Source of the DNA: Chloroflexota bacterium
Lineage (GTDB): Bacteria > Chloroflexota > Anaerolineae > Aggregatilineales > Phototrophicaceae
Assembly (NCBI GenBank): GCA_026707745.1
Contig: JAPOWG010000075.1
Span: forward strand, 1-55,866
DNA: 55,866 nt
Direction: 5' to 3'
Both the position numbers and the translations under genes were made by a program. Under the pieces are notes generated by a model. It saw nothing but the letters and a program-made list of their open reading frames with translations. It ran no database searches and was not told the DNA's origin. This document shows positions 17,561 to 25,915 of this stretch, one piece after another (within the stretch, counting starts at the first letter, position 1; each line of letters begins with the position of its first letter).

Positions 17561-18634
17561 TCACCCGACGCCGCCCGCCGCCAACTGCTCGGCTTGCTGC
17601 TGCGTCGCCATCTGGTCGATGAAGACATCCAGATCGCCGTCCATGACCGCCGGCAAGTTAAAGTTGCTGTAGCCGATGCGATGGTCTGTAACACGACCCT
17701 GCGGGTAATTGTAGGTGCGGATCTTTTCGCTGCGGTCGCCACTGCCGACTTGTCCGCGGCGTTCGGCTTCCCGTTCGGACCGTTGCCTTTCCACTTCGGC
17801 CTCATAGAGTCGGGCAATCAGCACTTGCTTGGCGCGGATCTTGTTTTGCAGCTGGCTGCGTTCGTCCTGCATTTCGACGACCAGACCGGTCGGTATGTGT
17901 ATGAGCCGGACGGCAGAATCGGTCGTGTTTACCGATTGTCCGCCGGCGCCGCGAGCGCGAAAGACCTGCGTTTCCACATCATTCATATCAAGCTGCACAT
18001 CAACATCGTCCATTTCGGCCAAAACAGCAACTGTGGCCGTACTGGTGTGAATGCGGCCCTGGCTTTCGGTCGTCGGAACGCGCTGAACACGATGAACGCC
18101 GCTTTCGTACTTCAGACGGCTGAACGCGCCTTCGCCCTTTATCTCAAAGGTAATGTTCTTGAAGATGCCGTTGCCCTGCTCGTTGACATCGAGCAATTCC
18201 ACTTTCCATTTATTGGATTCGGCGTAACGCGTATACAAGCGCAGCAGGTCTCCGGCGAAAATGCCGGCTTCGTCCCCACCCGCTCCGGCGCGTATCTCGA
18301 CGATCACGTTTTTGCTGTCGCGAAGATCCGTCGGCAGCAGCATCAGGCGCAATTGCTCGAGCAGTTCGGCGCTACTCGCTTCCAATTCCGCAATTTCCAA
18401 AGATGCCAGTTCCCGCAATTCAGCATCATCTGCGCTGCCCAGCAGGTCCTTCGCCTCGTCCAACTCCCGCGCTTGCTTTTGATAGGCGCGGTAGGCATCC
18501 ACCACATTTTGCAAGCTGGAACGCTCCTTCGCCAATTCAGCCACTTTCTCGTAGTCGGTGGCGATGGCGGGATCGCTCATCAGGCTTTCGATTTCCCGGT
18601 ATCGATTTTCAACCTCAGCAAGTTTTTCCAACAT
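17561..18634 (-). CDS. prfA: Peptide chain release factor 1
   Basis: A 357-residue RF1, which terminates translation at UAA and UAG. The codon-recognition loop has a PxT tripeptide (PTT in HRVQRVPTTESQGR), the RF1 type rather than the SPF of RF2. The GGQ motif lies in RGAGGQSVNTTDSAVRL, and the C-terminal NYPQGRVTDHRIG block is present. Being RF1, it is the factor expected to terminate at the amber codon that splits the SGNH-like gene two genes downstream. The MBOAT start follows 35 bases after its stop, so the four genes may form one transcript ending with prmC and the aminotransferase. Confidence 0.96.
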   Translation of the reverse strand: MLEKLAEVENRYREIESLMSDPAIATDYEKVAELAKERSSLQNVVDAYRAYQKQARELDEAKDLLGSADDAELRELASLEIAELEASSAELLEQLRLMLLPTDLRDSKNVIVEIRAGAGGDEAGIFAGDLLRLYTRYAESNKWKVELLDVNEQGNGIFKNITFEIKGEGAFSRLKYESGVHRVQRVPTTESQGRIHTSTATVAVLAEMDDVDVQLDMNDVETQVFRARGAGGQSVNTTDSAVRLIHIPTGLVVEMQDERSQLQNKIRAKQVLIARLYEAEVERQRSEREAERRGQVGSGDRSEKIRTYNYPQGRVTDHRIGYSNFNLPAVMDGDLDVFIDQMATQQQAEQLAAGGVG

Positions 18635-18873
18635 CAGATAGACTCAATTTCTGTTAAATGGATGTACAGACGAGACGCGCGCGATTGCACAGCGGCCGAC
18701 AGAGGGCAGAAGTCCTGTGAAAAAGGGGACAGGCCTGTTAATATTCGTCGAGGCGATTCGGGACCAGGGAAGCCATTCGCGTAGTCATTCAGCGTATTAT
18801 ACAGCGGGAGCCAAACCTGAACAGACAGATCTGCGCCAAGTCCCGGCGGTGTTAGCGGAGTAAAGGATTGCCA

Positions 18874-19770
18874 ATGAGCGTCATGCGGACACCCGAAGAA
18901 AGATTCGAAAACCTGCCCGGTTACGACTTTGACCCGCATTATCTGCAAGTCGGCGATACACGCATGCACTATGTCGATGAAGGCGGAGGCGAGGACCTGA
19001 TTCTTTGCCTGCATGGCGAGCCGACCTGGTGCTATCTCTACCGCAAGATGATTCCGCCGCTTGCCCGCCGCTATCGCGTGGTAGCGCCGGATTTGATTGG
19101 CTTTGGCAGATCCGACAAGTACGCGGAAGCAGAAGCCTACAGTTTCCACATGCACTACGACAAGCTGCTCTCGTTTATCACGCAACTCGATCTGCGTAAC
19201 ATCACGCTGATCTGCCAGGATTGGGGCGGCTTGCTGGGGCTAACCATCGCGGCGAGTCACGCCGATCGCTTCGCCAGGCTGGTTATCTTGAATACATTTC
19301 TGCCGACTGGCGAAGAAGAATTGAGCCCCGCCTTCATGCAGTGGCGCGCTTTCAGCCAGAAAGTCGGCAACCGCATGCAAGTCGGACGACTGATCTCTCA
19401 AACCATCAACAGTTACGAACTCAGCGCGGAGATCGTAGCCGCATACGACGCGCCCTTCCCCGATGACAGTTACAAGGCCGGCGCCGCCGTTTTTCCGTCG
19501 CTGGTGCCGATATCCCCCGAAATGCCGGGCGCAACTGAAATGAAGGCTGCCCGCGAGACCTTGTCCAAGTGGCAGAAGCCCACGCAAGTCATGTTCAGCG
19601 ATGGCGATCCTATACTGGGTGGCGCCGCAGGTTTTTTCCGACGGCTCATCCCCGGGGCCGCGGGTCAACGGGAGATTGTCATTCGTGGCGCCGGGCACTT
19701 CTTGCAGGAAGAAAAAGGCGAAGCGATCGCGTCGGAAACACTCGCCTTTATGGAACGCGACGGCGCCTGA
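18874..19770 (+). CDS. dhmA: Haloalkane dehalogenase, HLD-I type
   Basis: A 298-residue alpha/beta hydrolase that hydrolyses carbon-halogen bonds to alcohols. The HGEPTWCYLYRKM segment (47-59) closely matches the DhlA-type oxyanion and halide region, including E49 and W52. The nucleophile is D116 in CQDWGG with halide-binding W117; the likely acid is D245 (SDGDPI) and the base H275 (GAGHFLQEE). The acid position fits the HLD-I subfamily. ATG 18874 has AAGGA six bases upstream; TTG 18868 is also in frame. The natural substrate is unknown. It stands alone between divergent prfA and deoC. Confidence 0.88.
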   Translation: MSVMRTPEERFENLPGYDFDPHYLQVGDTRMHYVDEGGGEDLILCLHGEPTWCYLYRKMIPPLARRYRVVAPDLIGFGRSDKYAEAEAYSFHMHYDKLLSFITQLDLRNITLICQDWGGLLGLTIAASHADRFARLVILNTFLPTGEEELSPAFMQWRAFSQKVGNRMQVGRLISQTINSYELSAEIVAAYDAPFPDDSYKAGAAVFPSLVPISPEMPGATEMKAARETLSKWQKPTQVMFSDGDPILGGAAGFFRRLIPGAAGQREIVIRGAGHFLQEEKGEAIASETLAFMERDGA

Positions 19771-19815
19771 TCACCGGGGGCGAGAGCCAACATGTGATAG
19801 TGACAGTACACGCGA

Positions 19816-19821
19816 TATAAT
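19816..19821 (+). promoter_or_regulatory. Candidate -10 element upstream of deoC
   Basis: A perfect TATAAT at 19816-19821, about 30 bases before the deoC start. The -35 region 16 bases upstream (GTGATA) is weak. Based on consensus only. Confidence 0.4.
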
Positions 19822-19851
19822 GGACCTTCCGATATAAACGGCGTGGCAGTA

Positions 19852-20814
19852 ATGAGCAAATCCGAGATTGAAGGCAATCCCGGCATCCCGCTGGAAATGG
19901 GCTGGGTGCGGGACACCAGGGTCAACTTGAGCGCGACGCAAAACCGCGCCAGGACATTAATCACGCGGCGCAGTATCAAGAAAGAATGGCAGGCCGCCTG
20001 GCTGCTGCGCGCCATCACTATGATTGATCTAACCACGCTCGCCGGCGACGACACCCCGGGCAAGGTAACTCGGCTTTGTGCCAAAGCCAGGCAGCCTCTG
20101 CGCCAAGACATCCACGAGGGGCTGGACGTCGGGTCCTTGCAACCAAAGGTTGCCGCCGTCTGCGTATATCATCAGCGTGTCCGCGACGCCCGGAAAGCGT
20201 TGAAAGGCAGCGGTGTTCCCGTTGCCGCTGTATCGGCAGGCTTCCCCGCCGGGCTCAGCCCTTTTGAACAGCGCATTGCAGAAATTCACCAATCGGTTGA
20301 AGCGGGAGCGGAAGAGATCGACATCGTCATTTCACGAGAGCGCGTCCTGTGTGGCGATTGGCAGGCGCTTTACGACGAAGTCCGCCAGATGCGCCGCGCT
20401 TGTGGTGAAGCGCATATGAAGGCGATCCTGGCTACCGGCGAGTTGGGTCCGCTTTGGCAAGTGGCGAAAGCAAGCAAAGTTTGCATGATGGCGGGCGCCG
20501 ACTTTATCAAGACCAGCACTGGCAAAGAAGCGCTAAACGCAACTCTGGAAGTAGGTTTAACCATGGTGCGGGAAATCCGCGCTTATCAGTCGATGACCGG
20601 CTTCAAGGTCGGCTTCAAGCCGGCCGGCGGAATACGAAGCGCCAAGGACGCGCTAAACTGGTTAATTCTTATAAAGGAAGAGTTGGGTGATGACTGGCTG
20701 CACAATCGCTTGTTTCGATTTGGCGCTTCCGGCTTGTTGACCGACATCGAAAGACAGCTTTCACATCACATCACAGGCCGCTACGCCGCCCGACATCACA
20801 TGCCCCTTGCTTGA
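19852..20814 (+). CDS. deoC: Deoxyribose-phosphate aldolase family protein
   Basis: About 320 residues. DeoC splits 2-deoxyribose 5-phosphate to glyceraldehyde 3-phosphate and acetaldehyde through a Schiff base. The TIM-barrel motifs are present: IDLTTLAGDD near 57, VAAVSAGFPAG with EIDIVI, KAILATGEL, the Schiff-base lysine in ADFIKTSTGK, and the second lysine in GFKPAGGIRS. An N-terminal extension of about 60 residues makes it longer than the ~220-residue bacterial enzyme and closer to the long-type DeoC. ATG 19852 or GTG 19843 may be the start; neither has a clear ribosome site. No other deoxyribonucleoside-salvage gene is next to it. Confidence 0.9.
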   Translation: MSKSEIEGNPGIPLEMGWVRDTRVNLSATQNRARTLITRRSIKKEWQAAWLLRAITMIDLTTLAGDDTPGKVTRLCAKARQPLRQDIHEGLDVGSLQPKVAAVCVYHQRVRDARKALKGSGVPVAAVSAGFPAGLSPFEQRIAEIHQSVEAGAEEIDIVISRERVLCGDWQALYDEVRQMRRACGEAHMKAILATGELGPLWQVAKASKVCMMAGADFIKTSTGKEALNATLEVGLTMVREIRAYQSMTGFKVGFKPAGGIRSAKDALNWLILIKEELGDDWLHNRLFRFGASGLLTDIERQLSHHITGRYAARHHMPLA

Positions 20815-21054
20815 CATCCTCCAGCACGAGCCTCATTTCTACTATCTAATTTGCGCGCGGTTCCTTAGTTGTTAGTATTATCTAACGTCTGGAAAATTGT
20901 GCGAATCTTTACTCAGAATCAATTTTTTGTTATTGTTTGCTCAGGCTTAGTTTGAGCGAAGGAGGCAAAAATTGTAAGTAATTGATTTAGAGCAAGACGT
21001 TTAAGCAGTATCCTTATCCTGATTAGCTGATTCGGTAAAAGGAGCACTTGAGAC

Positions 21055-22095
21055 ATGAACAGAATACAATTCCCCGTATCCGCGGTCTGTTGTTTGATGT
21101 TGTTCGCCTTGCTATTCCTGTCCTTGGGGGCGGTAAGCGCGCAATCGATGGAAAGCATGGACGAGATGGCGAAAGACGATATGATGATGGACGACATGGC
21201 CATGGACGATATGATGATGGATGACATGGCCATGGACGACATGATGATGATGATGGCGCCGCCGAGGATCTGTACCGACTTGCCCGCCCATATCGCAGTC
21301 TATAGCAATTCAATTGGCATAAGTTGCGCGGACGTTGGAACGGCTGGCATCGGCGTAATGTCCGTCGTTGACGCGGGCGTCATCTCGGCGATTGATATTT
21401 GGAGTCCAGTGGGTGTCGACGCCGAAGTCTGCTTCTCGATAGCTGGTCCGATCACTGTCCTCGATTCGTCCACAGCCCCGCGTATGGCGATGTCGCCAGA
21501 TGTATATATGCGCGACAACCTAAACTGTGTGCATCTGAGCGCCGCAGCCACGGTCGTATTGGGCACGCCCTCGCCTGATGACATGATGATGATGGACGAC
21601 ATGATGATGGAAGACGACATGGCGATGGAAGACGACATGATGATGGAAGATGACATGGCGATGGAAGACGACATGATGATGGAAGACGACATGGCCATGG
21701 AAGACGACATGATGATGGAAGACGACATGATGATGGAAGACGACATGGCCATGGAAGATGACATGATGATGGAGCAGGCGCCGAGGATTTGTACCGACTT
21801 GCCTGCCCATATCGCAGTCTATAGCAATTCAATTGCCATAAGCTGCCGGGACGTTGGAGCGGCCGGAATCGGCGTAATGTCCATCGTTGACGCGGGCGTC
21901 ATCTCGGCGATTGACATTTGGAGTCCAGTGGGCGTCGACGCCGAAGTCTGCTTCTCGATAGCTGGCCCGATCACTGTCCTCGATGCGTCCACAGCCCCGC
22001 GTATGGCGATGACGCCGGATGTATACGTAAGCAACAATCTGAACTGTGTGCATTTGACCGGCGCAGGCACGGTAGTGCTGGGTGAGTCCTCCTGA
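21055..22095 (+). CDS. Secreted Asp/Met-repeat protein with two near-identical 101-residue domains
   Basis: A 346-residue exported protein of no family I recognise. A signal peptide (residues 1-30, VSAVCCLMLFALLFLSLGAV..AQS) is followed by an Asp/Met tract (DDMMMDDMAM units). Domain 1 (coded at 21262-21564) has four cysteines: ICTDL, ISC, VCFS, NCVHL. A second tract holds nine 6-residue units EDDM(A/M)M in exact 18-bp repeats (21610-21771). Domain 2 (21781-22083) is identical to domain 1 at 89 of 101 positions by my count. The cysteines suggest two disulfides per domain, and the Met/acid tracts could bind metal (inference). It ends at TGA 22093, where an apparent frameshift hides an SH3-like tail. 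AAGGAG precedes ATG 21055. Confidence 0.85.
   Translation: MNRIQFPVSAVCCLMLFALLFLSLGAVSAQSMESMDEMAKDDMMMDDMAMDDMMMDDMAMDDMMMMMAPPRICTDLPAHIAVYSNSIGISCADVGTAGIGVMSVVDAGVISAIDIWSPVGVDAEVCFSIAGPITVLDSSTAPRMAMSPDVYMRDNLNCVHLSAAATVVLGTPSPDDMMMMDDMMMEDDMAMEDDMMMEDDMAMEDDMMMEDDMAMEDDMMMEDDMMMEDDMAMEDDMMMEQAPRICTDLPAHIAVYSNSIAISCRDVGAAGIGVMSIVDAGVISAIDIWSPVGVDAEVCFSIAGPITVLDASTAPRMAMTPDVYVSNNLNCVHLTGAGTVVLGESS
21610..21771 (+). repeat. Nine 18-bp tandem repeats coding EDDM(A/M)M
   Basis: Nine in-phase units of GAAGACGACATGRYSATG type. Codon-level differences (GAC/GAT, GCG/GCC) show that some units diverged while others (6 and 7) are identical. Such tracts readily expand or contract by slippage. Confidence 0.9.
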
Positions 22096-22222
22096 CGATA
22101 TGGCCAAGGACGACATGAAGACGGCGATTGCTCGTACATCGAACTGGTTCAAAGTGGCAGAAGGCGGGGCCAAGGGTTGGATCACCGCGCATTCCATTAA
22201 AAGCCAGGGCGATTGCGGCTAG
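22091..22222 (+). pseudogene. Frameshifted tail of the Asp/Met protein with SH3-like remnant
   Basis: In a different frame from the end of the preceding gene, a 43-codon stretch reads PDDMAKDDMKTAIARTSNWF, then KVAEGGAKGWITAHSIKSQG, then DCG and TAG. It begins with the same PDDM motif that follows domain 1 (TPSPDDMM), so one extra base near 22088-22093 appears to have shifted the frame. The NWFKV..GGAKGWITA core looks like the second half of a bacterial SH3 domain; the first half is absent. Confidence 0.65.
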
Positions 22223-22246
22223 ATCTCCAATAGCCAGAGTAATTGA

Positions 22247-22280
22247 GGGGCGCCGTACAGGCGCCCCTTTTCTGTTTTTC
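22247..22280 (+). terminator. Rho-independent terminator
   Basis: A perfect 8-bp stem GGGGCGCC (22247-22254) / GGCGCCCC (22260-22267) with a five-base loop is followed by TTTTCTGTTTTT. It ends the Asp/Met-protein transcript. Confidence 0.9.
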
Positions 22281-22380
22281 TTAGGGGCGTCAGCCTGCCA
22301 GCCCCTCGACCTTTGCGCTTTTTTGACTCGGATTTTATACTTTTCAAGGGTGTTCACACCGGAAGAAGGCTAAAGAACAT

Positions 22381-24018
22381 ATGCTGACGCTTCGCGAGGC
22401 CTTGAAATTGCCTATTTTGGAAGACGCGCGGGTAGTAGCCGGCGCTGCCGGGCTTTCGCGCGATATTCGCTGGGTGCATACCGTCAGTGTGCCCGATGCC
22501 GCCAATTGGCTACACGGCGGCGAAATGGTGCTCACGACCATGTTCAATTTGCCGGACGCGCCGGAGGCCCAATGTGAATTGCTGCGCCAATTGGCGGAAA
22601 AGGGCATCGTTGCAGTGGTCATCACAATCGGCAACATACTGGATCAGATTCCCGATTATCTGCGTCAAGCCGGTGACGAACTGGACCTGCCCCTGATAGA
22701 ACTTTCTTATGAGACCCGTTTTGTCGACATCGCGAAGTCAATCAACGAACGCATTTCGGAACAGAACCTGGACAAGTTCAGCCGAGCCCTCAACATTCAG
22801 CAGCGATTGACAAGGCTGGTCCTGGAAGGTGGGGGATTCTGGGAATTGGCGGAAATGCTGGCCGATCTGGTTGGGCATTCGATCAGTATCGAAAACGATC
22901 GATTTGAAGCCATAGCCAATAAGAACATTGCCGAGGTCGATTCGGCGCGGCGCTACACTATCTTGCACGGCCGCACCAATCCTCAATTGATCGAAGCGCT
23001 GGAAGGCGAGTATTTGCCCAAGATCCGTGAATCCTTGCGTCCTGTCTACTTGCCGGTGATGCCAAATGTGGGTTTGGAAATGGAGCGTCTTTTGGCTCCC
23101 ATAGTGGTACACGGCGATATCTATGGCTATATGTGGATCATCGCCGATGTTCATGCCCTTTCGCCGATCGACATGATGGCGATCGAAATCGGCGCGACAG
23201 TGGCAGCTCTGCTGATGCTCTATCAGGAGTCATTGCAAGCGGCTGAAGCATCGCTTAAGGGCAACTTGATCGCGCAGCTCATCGAAGGCGATGGCAGCCG
23301 CCAAACTATTCTTAGCGATCAGTCGCTGCGTTACGGCGTGGACCTTCGTCAACCCTATCAACTCGTGATGATCGGTCCTCGTCATACGCAACCGCCGCAG
23401 GTGACCAGCATCTACCGCAGCGTCAACCAGATCTTGACCCAAACCGAACAAGATGCGGTCGCTGCGCAATTTGCCGGTCAAGTCCTTGTTCTAGTGCAAG
23501 CGAACCAGGACGTTGATGCCTTGGCGGCGACGCTGGCGCAGCGGCTTTCGCGCAGCAACGGCGATATGCGCATCGGCATCAGCGCAGTCTTCAGTGGCGC
23601 GGACAAGGTCGGCGCCGCACATCAACAATGCAACGAGGTCTTGGAAATTGCGCAGCGCTTGCGTAGCCAAAAGCAAGTTCAGCGCTTTGCCGAGTTGGGC
23701 TACATTCATACGTTGTTTCAGGCGGGCAGGCCAAGCCTGGAACGAAACTCGCAAGTGCCTGTCCTGCGACAACTGCTCGCGGAGAAGCAGGCGGATCTAT
23801 TCCATACGTTGGAAACGTATCTTGACGCCGGAGGAAACAGCGTGCAAACGGCTGACTCCCTGCACATTCACCGCAGTACGCTGAATTATCGCTTGGCGCG
23901 CATTCGGGAAATATGCGCTGTCGATCTCTCCTCGCCGGGCGCGCGGATCAACTTGCAGATCGCGCTAAAGCTCATGCGACTATTTGATGACCTGCCGGAT
24001 GAAAGTCCCTCTACTTAA
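22381..24018 (+). CDS. PucR family transcriptional regulator
   Basis: A 545-residue regulator. Residues 1-125 match the PucR N-terminal domain (LTLREALKLPILEDARVVAG; WVHTVSVPDAANWLHGGEMV). The middle ~300 residues form a GAF/GGDEF-like sensory region typical of CdaR/PucR regulators. The C-terminal 60 residues are an HTH_30 DNA-binding domain (TADSLHIHRSTLNYRLARI). In Bacillus PucR controls purine catabolism; the ligand here is unknown, and no purine-degradation genes are adjacent. A GAAGAAGG site lies before ATG 22381, and the terminator of the preceding gene isolates it. Confidence 0.9.
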   Translation: MLTLREALKLPILEDARVVAGAAGLSRDIRWVHTVSVPDAANWLHGGEMVLTTMFNLPDAPEAQCELLRQLAEKGIVAVVITIGNILDQIPDYLRQAGDELDLPLIELSYETRFVDIAKSINERISEQNLDKFSRALNIQQRLTRLVLEGGGFWELAEMLADLVGHSISIENDRFEAIANKNIAEVDSARRYTILHGRTNPQLIEALEGEYLPKIRESLRPVYLPVMPNVGLEMERLLAPIVVHGDIYGYMWIIADVHALSPIDMMAIEIGATVAALLMLYQESLQAAEASLKGNLIAQLIEGDGSRQTILSDQSLRYGVDLRQPYQLVMIGPRHTQPPQVTSIYRSVNQILTQTEQDAVAAQFAGQVLVLVQANQDVDALAATLAQRLSRSNGDMRIGISAVFSGADKVGAAHQQCNEVLEIAQRLRSQKQVQRFAELGYIHTLFQAGRPSLERNSQVPVLRQLLAEKQADLFHTLETYLDAGGNSVQTADSLHIHRSTLNYRLARIREICAVDLSSPGARINLQIALKLMRLFDDLPDESPST

Positions 24019-24060
24019 CCGACATTAGCTTCATTACTTTCAGCCAGTCATATCTCTCCG

Positions 24061-24435
24061 TCACGCATCCCGGGACTTGGCGACAACAACTGCGATGGCC
24101 AAGTCATCCGTATGCGACAGGCTGACATCCCACTCATCCAATTCGAAGCTGGCTGCCAGCGACCTTGCCGTACCGTGCAATATGAGCCGCGGCTTGCCTC
24201 GTTTAGCGTCGATCCGGATTTCGATGTCGACCCAGCGCATATCGCCAATACCAGTGCCAAGCGCCTTGCTTACCGCTTCTTTCGCCGCGAAGCGCGCGGC
24301 TAATCGGCAAGGCTTGTCACCGCAGTCCTCGCGTTCACCCGCCGTGAAGAAACGTTGCAAAAAGCGTTCCCCCAAGCGGTCAATCCCGTCGGTAATCCGT
24401 TGGCATTCGATCATGTCGACGCCGCAACGTATCAT
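24061..24435 (-). CDS. acpS: Holo-[acyl-carrier-protein] synthase
   Basis: A 124-residue AcpS, which transfers 4'-phosphopantetheine from CoA to acyl carrier protein. Both family signatures are seen: the Mg-binding GVDMIECQRI at the N-terminus and FAAKEAVSKALGTG near residue 50. The C-terminal WDVSLSHTDDLAIAVVV strand is typical. The frame runs much further upstream, but ATG 24435 gives the standard length and has a GAAGG site. It converges with pucR and stands alone. Confidence 0.94.
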   Translation of the reverse strand: MIRCGVDMIECQRITDGIDRLGERFLQRFFTAGEREDCGDKPCRLAARFAAKEAVSKALGTGIGDMRWVDIEIRIDAKRGKPRLILHGTARSLAASFELDEWDVSLSHTDDLAIAVVVAKSRDA

Positions 24436-24979
24436 CGCGCGCCCTTCAGCTATCCACAACAGATCACCATTGTACAACAAGTCGTCGCGCGCGCCCCGCA
24501 AATCCCGCTGGCGCGAATAAACGTATAAAGTACAATGCGGCTTTTTTACAAGAAACCCCCTTGCACACGCAAGGAGAAGGCTTATTATTTTGTGTGAGCG
24601 CGACATTCCTGGTACTTTATCGCCGCTTGCGCGCCGAGTGGCTGTGAGCATTGCTGTCAGCAGCAGCCTATTGCTGGCATTGAACCTCGAAGGCAATTTC
24701 TTGCTAGCAGTGGCGGTCGCGCCCAAGGGCGAACGCCAGCAACATACCCATAGCCTGAAGGCCATCTTCGCTTCAGTCGAACCGCTCACATCACTGTGCG
24801 TGCAGATTTCCAGACCATTGGCAACATGAGCGTGCGTGTTCAACAGTTTCCACGTCAGCCTCCGATAGCCAGGTCTTTAGATGCGCGTCCACACCGAGAC
24901 GTCAAAGCGCATCCTGGAAGAAACAAGTCCGTGCCCGACGTCGTTGTCGTCACAGCCGTCCATAAAGACAGGAGCATTG
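24436..24979. other. Intergenic region
   Basis: A 544-base gap between divergent acpS and a methyltransferase gene. It contains element copy 2 (24545-24655) including a CCTTGC/GCAAGG hairpin near 24558. The several open frames here lack family signatures and overlap one another, so no gene is called. Confidence 0.55.
24545..24655 (+). repeat. Dispersed intergenic element, copy 2
   Basis: This copy aligns with copies 1 (180-290) and 3 (40681-40795). Against copy 3 it shares GAGAAGGCTT, TTGTG.GAGCGCGA.ATT, TCGCCG and GCCGAG.GGCT. An AAGGAGAAGG string precedes a possible TTG start, but the open frame that follows has no recognisable product. Confidence 0.6.
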
Positions 24980-25669
24980 ATGGCTAGCTTGCGCTTTCGC
25001 TGTCGGCAAGTCTACTGGAGGCGGGTCGCTCCGGGCAGAATCCGCAATTACATGCAAGGCAGCCAGATCCGCAAATTGCAGATCGGATCCGGCTCCAACC
25101 TGCTGCCTGATTGGTTGAATACCACGCTCTACCCTTTTACGCCGGGCACAGTCTTCTTGAACGCCTGCTTGCCCTTCCCCGTACCTGACGATTCCTTCGA
25201 CTATGTCTTCAGCGAACATGTCATCGAACACTTGGAATTCGAAGAATCGTCACGAATGCTGCGCGAATGCCACCGTATTTTGCGTGAAGGCGGTCGCATC
25301 CGTCTCGCGACACCGGATTTGCAACAGATCATCGCATTGTACACGCAGCCCGAAGGGGACGCGCAGCAGAATTACATCCGTTGGATTATGGACAACTTCC
25401 GTTCCCAGGTCGGTGAATACAGCCCGGCGCATGTGATCAACCAGTCATTTCATGGCTGGCGCCACAAGTTTATCTATGACGAAGCGACGCTAAGCAAAGC
25501 GCTGGAAGGCGCGGGATTCGTCGGCGTCGATCGCGTCGAACCGGGCGAAAGCAGCGACGCGAACCTGCGTGGCATTGAACAACATGGCCAATACGTGGGC
25601 AGCGAGGAGGCGATGCGCTACGAGACAATGGTACTCGAGGCGGTCAAGGCGAAGGATCCGCGCGGCTAG
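24980..25669 (+). CDS. SAM-dependent methyltransferase, class I
   Basis: A 229-residue Methyltransf_11-type protein. SAM motif I is KLQIGSGSNLLPDWLN near 35, the DYVFSEHVIEHL motif lies near 75, and LREGGRIRLATPDLQQII matches the post-II strand. Proteins with this GSG..LLPGWLN-like opening often modify glycans or lipids near sugar gene clusters; the substrate here is unknown. ATG 24980 is chosen because AGGAG lies six bases upstream; the frame is open to 24881. It converges with the small membrane peptide at 25689-25814. Confidence 0.85.
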   Translation: MASLRFRCRQVYWRRVAPGRIRNYMQGSQIRKLQIGSGSNLLPDWLNTTLYPFTPGTVFLNACLPFPVPDDSFDYVFSEHVIEHLEFEESSRMLRECHRILREGGRIRLATPDLQQIIALYTQPEGDAQQNYIRWIMDNFRSQVGEYSPAHVINQSFHGWRHKFIYDEATLSKALEGAGFVGVDRVEPGESSDANLRGIEQHGQYVGSEEAMRYETMVLEAVKAKDPRG

Positions 25670-25688
25670 CGCCAGATGCGCCAATGAT

Positions 25689-25814
25689 TTAAGAGTGTGA
25701 AGAATGTGAAGAGTGCTTGCGCTTGCGCTTGTCGCTATCACGATTCCGGTATAAGTCTACAACAGCTACGATTATCAAAGCTACGGCAACTATCGGTAAC
25801 AAAGAGCCGGGCAC
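25689..25814 (-). CDS. Small single-pass membrane peptide (41 residues)
   Basis: A 41-residue reading frame from GTG 25814 to TAA 25689. AAAGGA lies seven bases before the start. Residues 5-20 are a strong hydrophobic helix (LLPIVAVALIIVAVVD). A basic stretch (YRNRDSDKRKRK) and a His/Ser tail (HSSHSSHS) follow. The positive-inside rule would put the tail in the cytoplasm. The His pattern could bind metal (speculative). It resembles no family I know. The ribosome site and the hydrophobic-then-basic layout support a real gene. Confidence 0.6.
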   Translation of the reverse strand: MPGSLLPIVAVALIIVAVVDLYRNRDSDKRKRKHSSHSSHS

Positions 25815-25915
25815 AGTGATTCCTTTCGCTTCAGAATCCCGCCTGCAAAATCCTGCGATTGTCTATTATGATAACAAGATTATCGCTTAAGTACGACAAG
25901 CTGTGGTGAAAGCGA

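Noticed and set aside
18634..19185. 183-codon open frame on the minus strand
   Set aside because: It covers the 5' half of the dehalogenase in antisense and has no recognisable domain.
21300..21764. Minus-strand frames with MSSSMAM- and HVVFHHHVV-type repeats
   Set aside because: They are antisense translations of the 18-bp Asp/Met repeats. The plus-strand frame has a signal peptide, ribosome site and terminator.
24590..24829. 79-codon frame after AAGGAGAAGG in the acpS upstream gap
   Set aside because: It overlaps repeat copy 2, has no family resemblance, and the repeat's other copies do not keep the same frame open.
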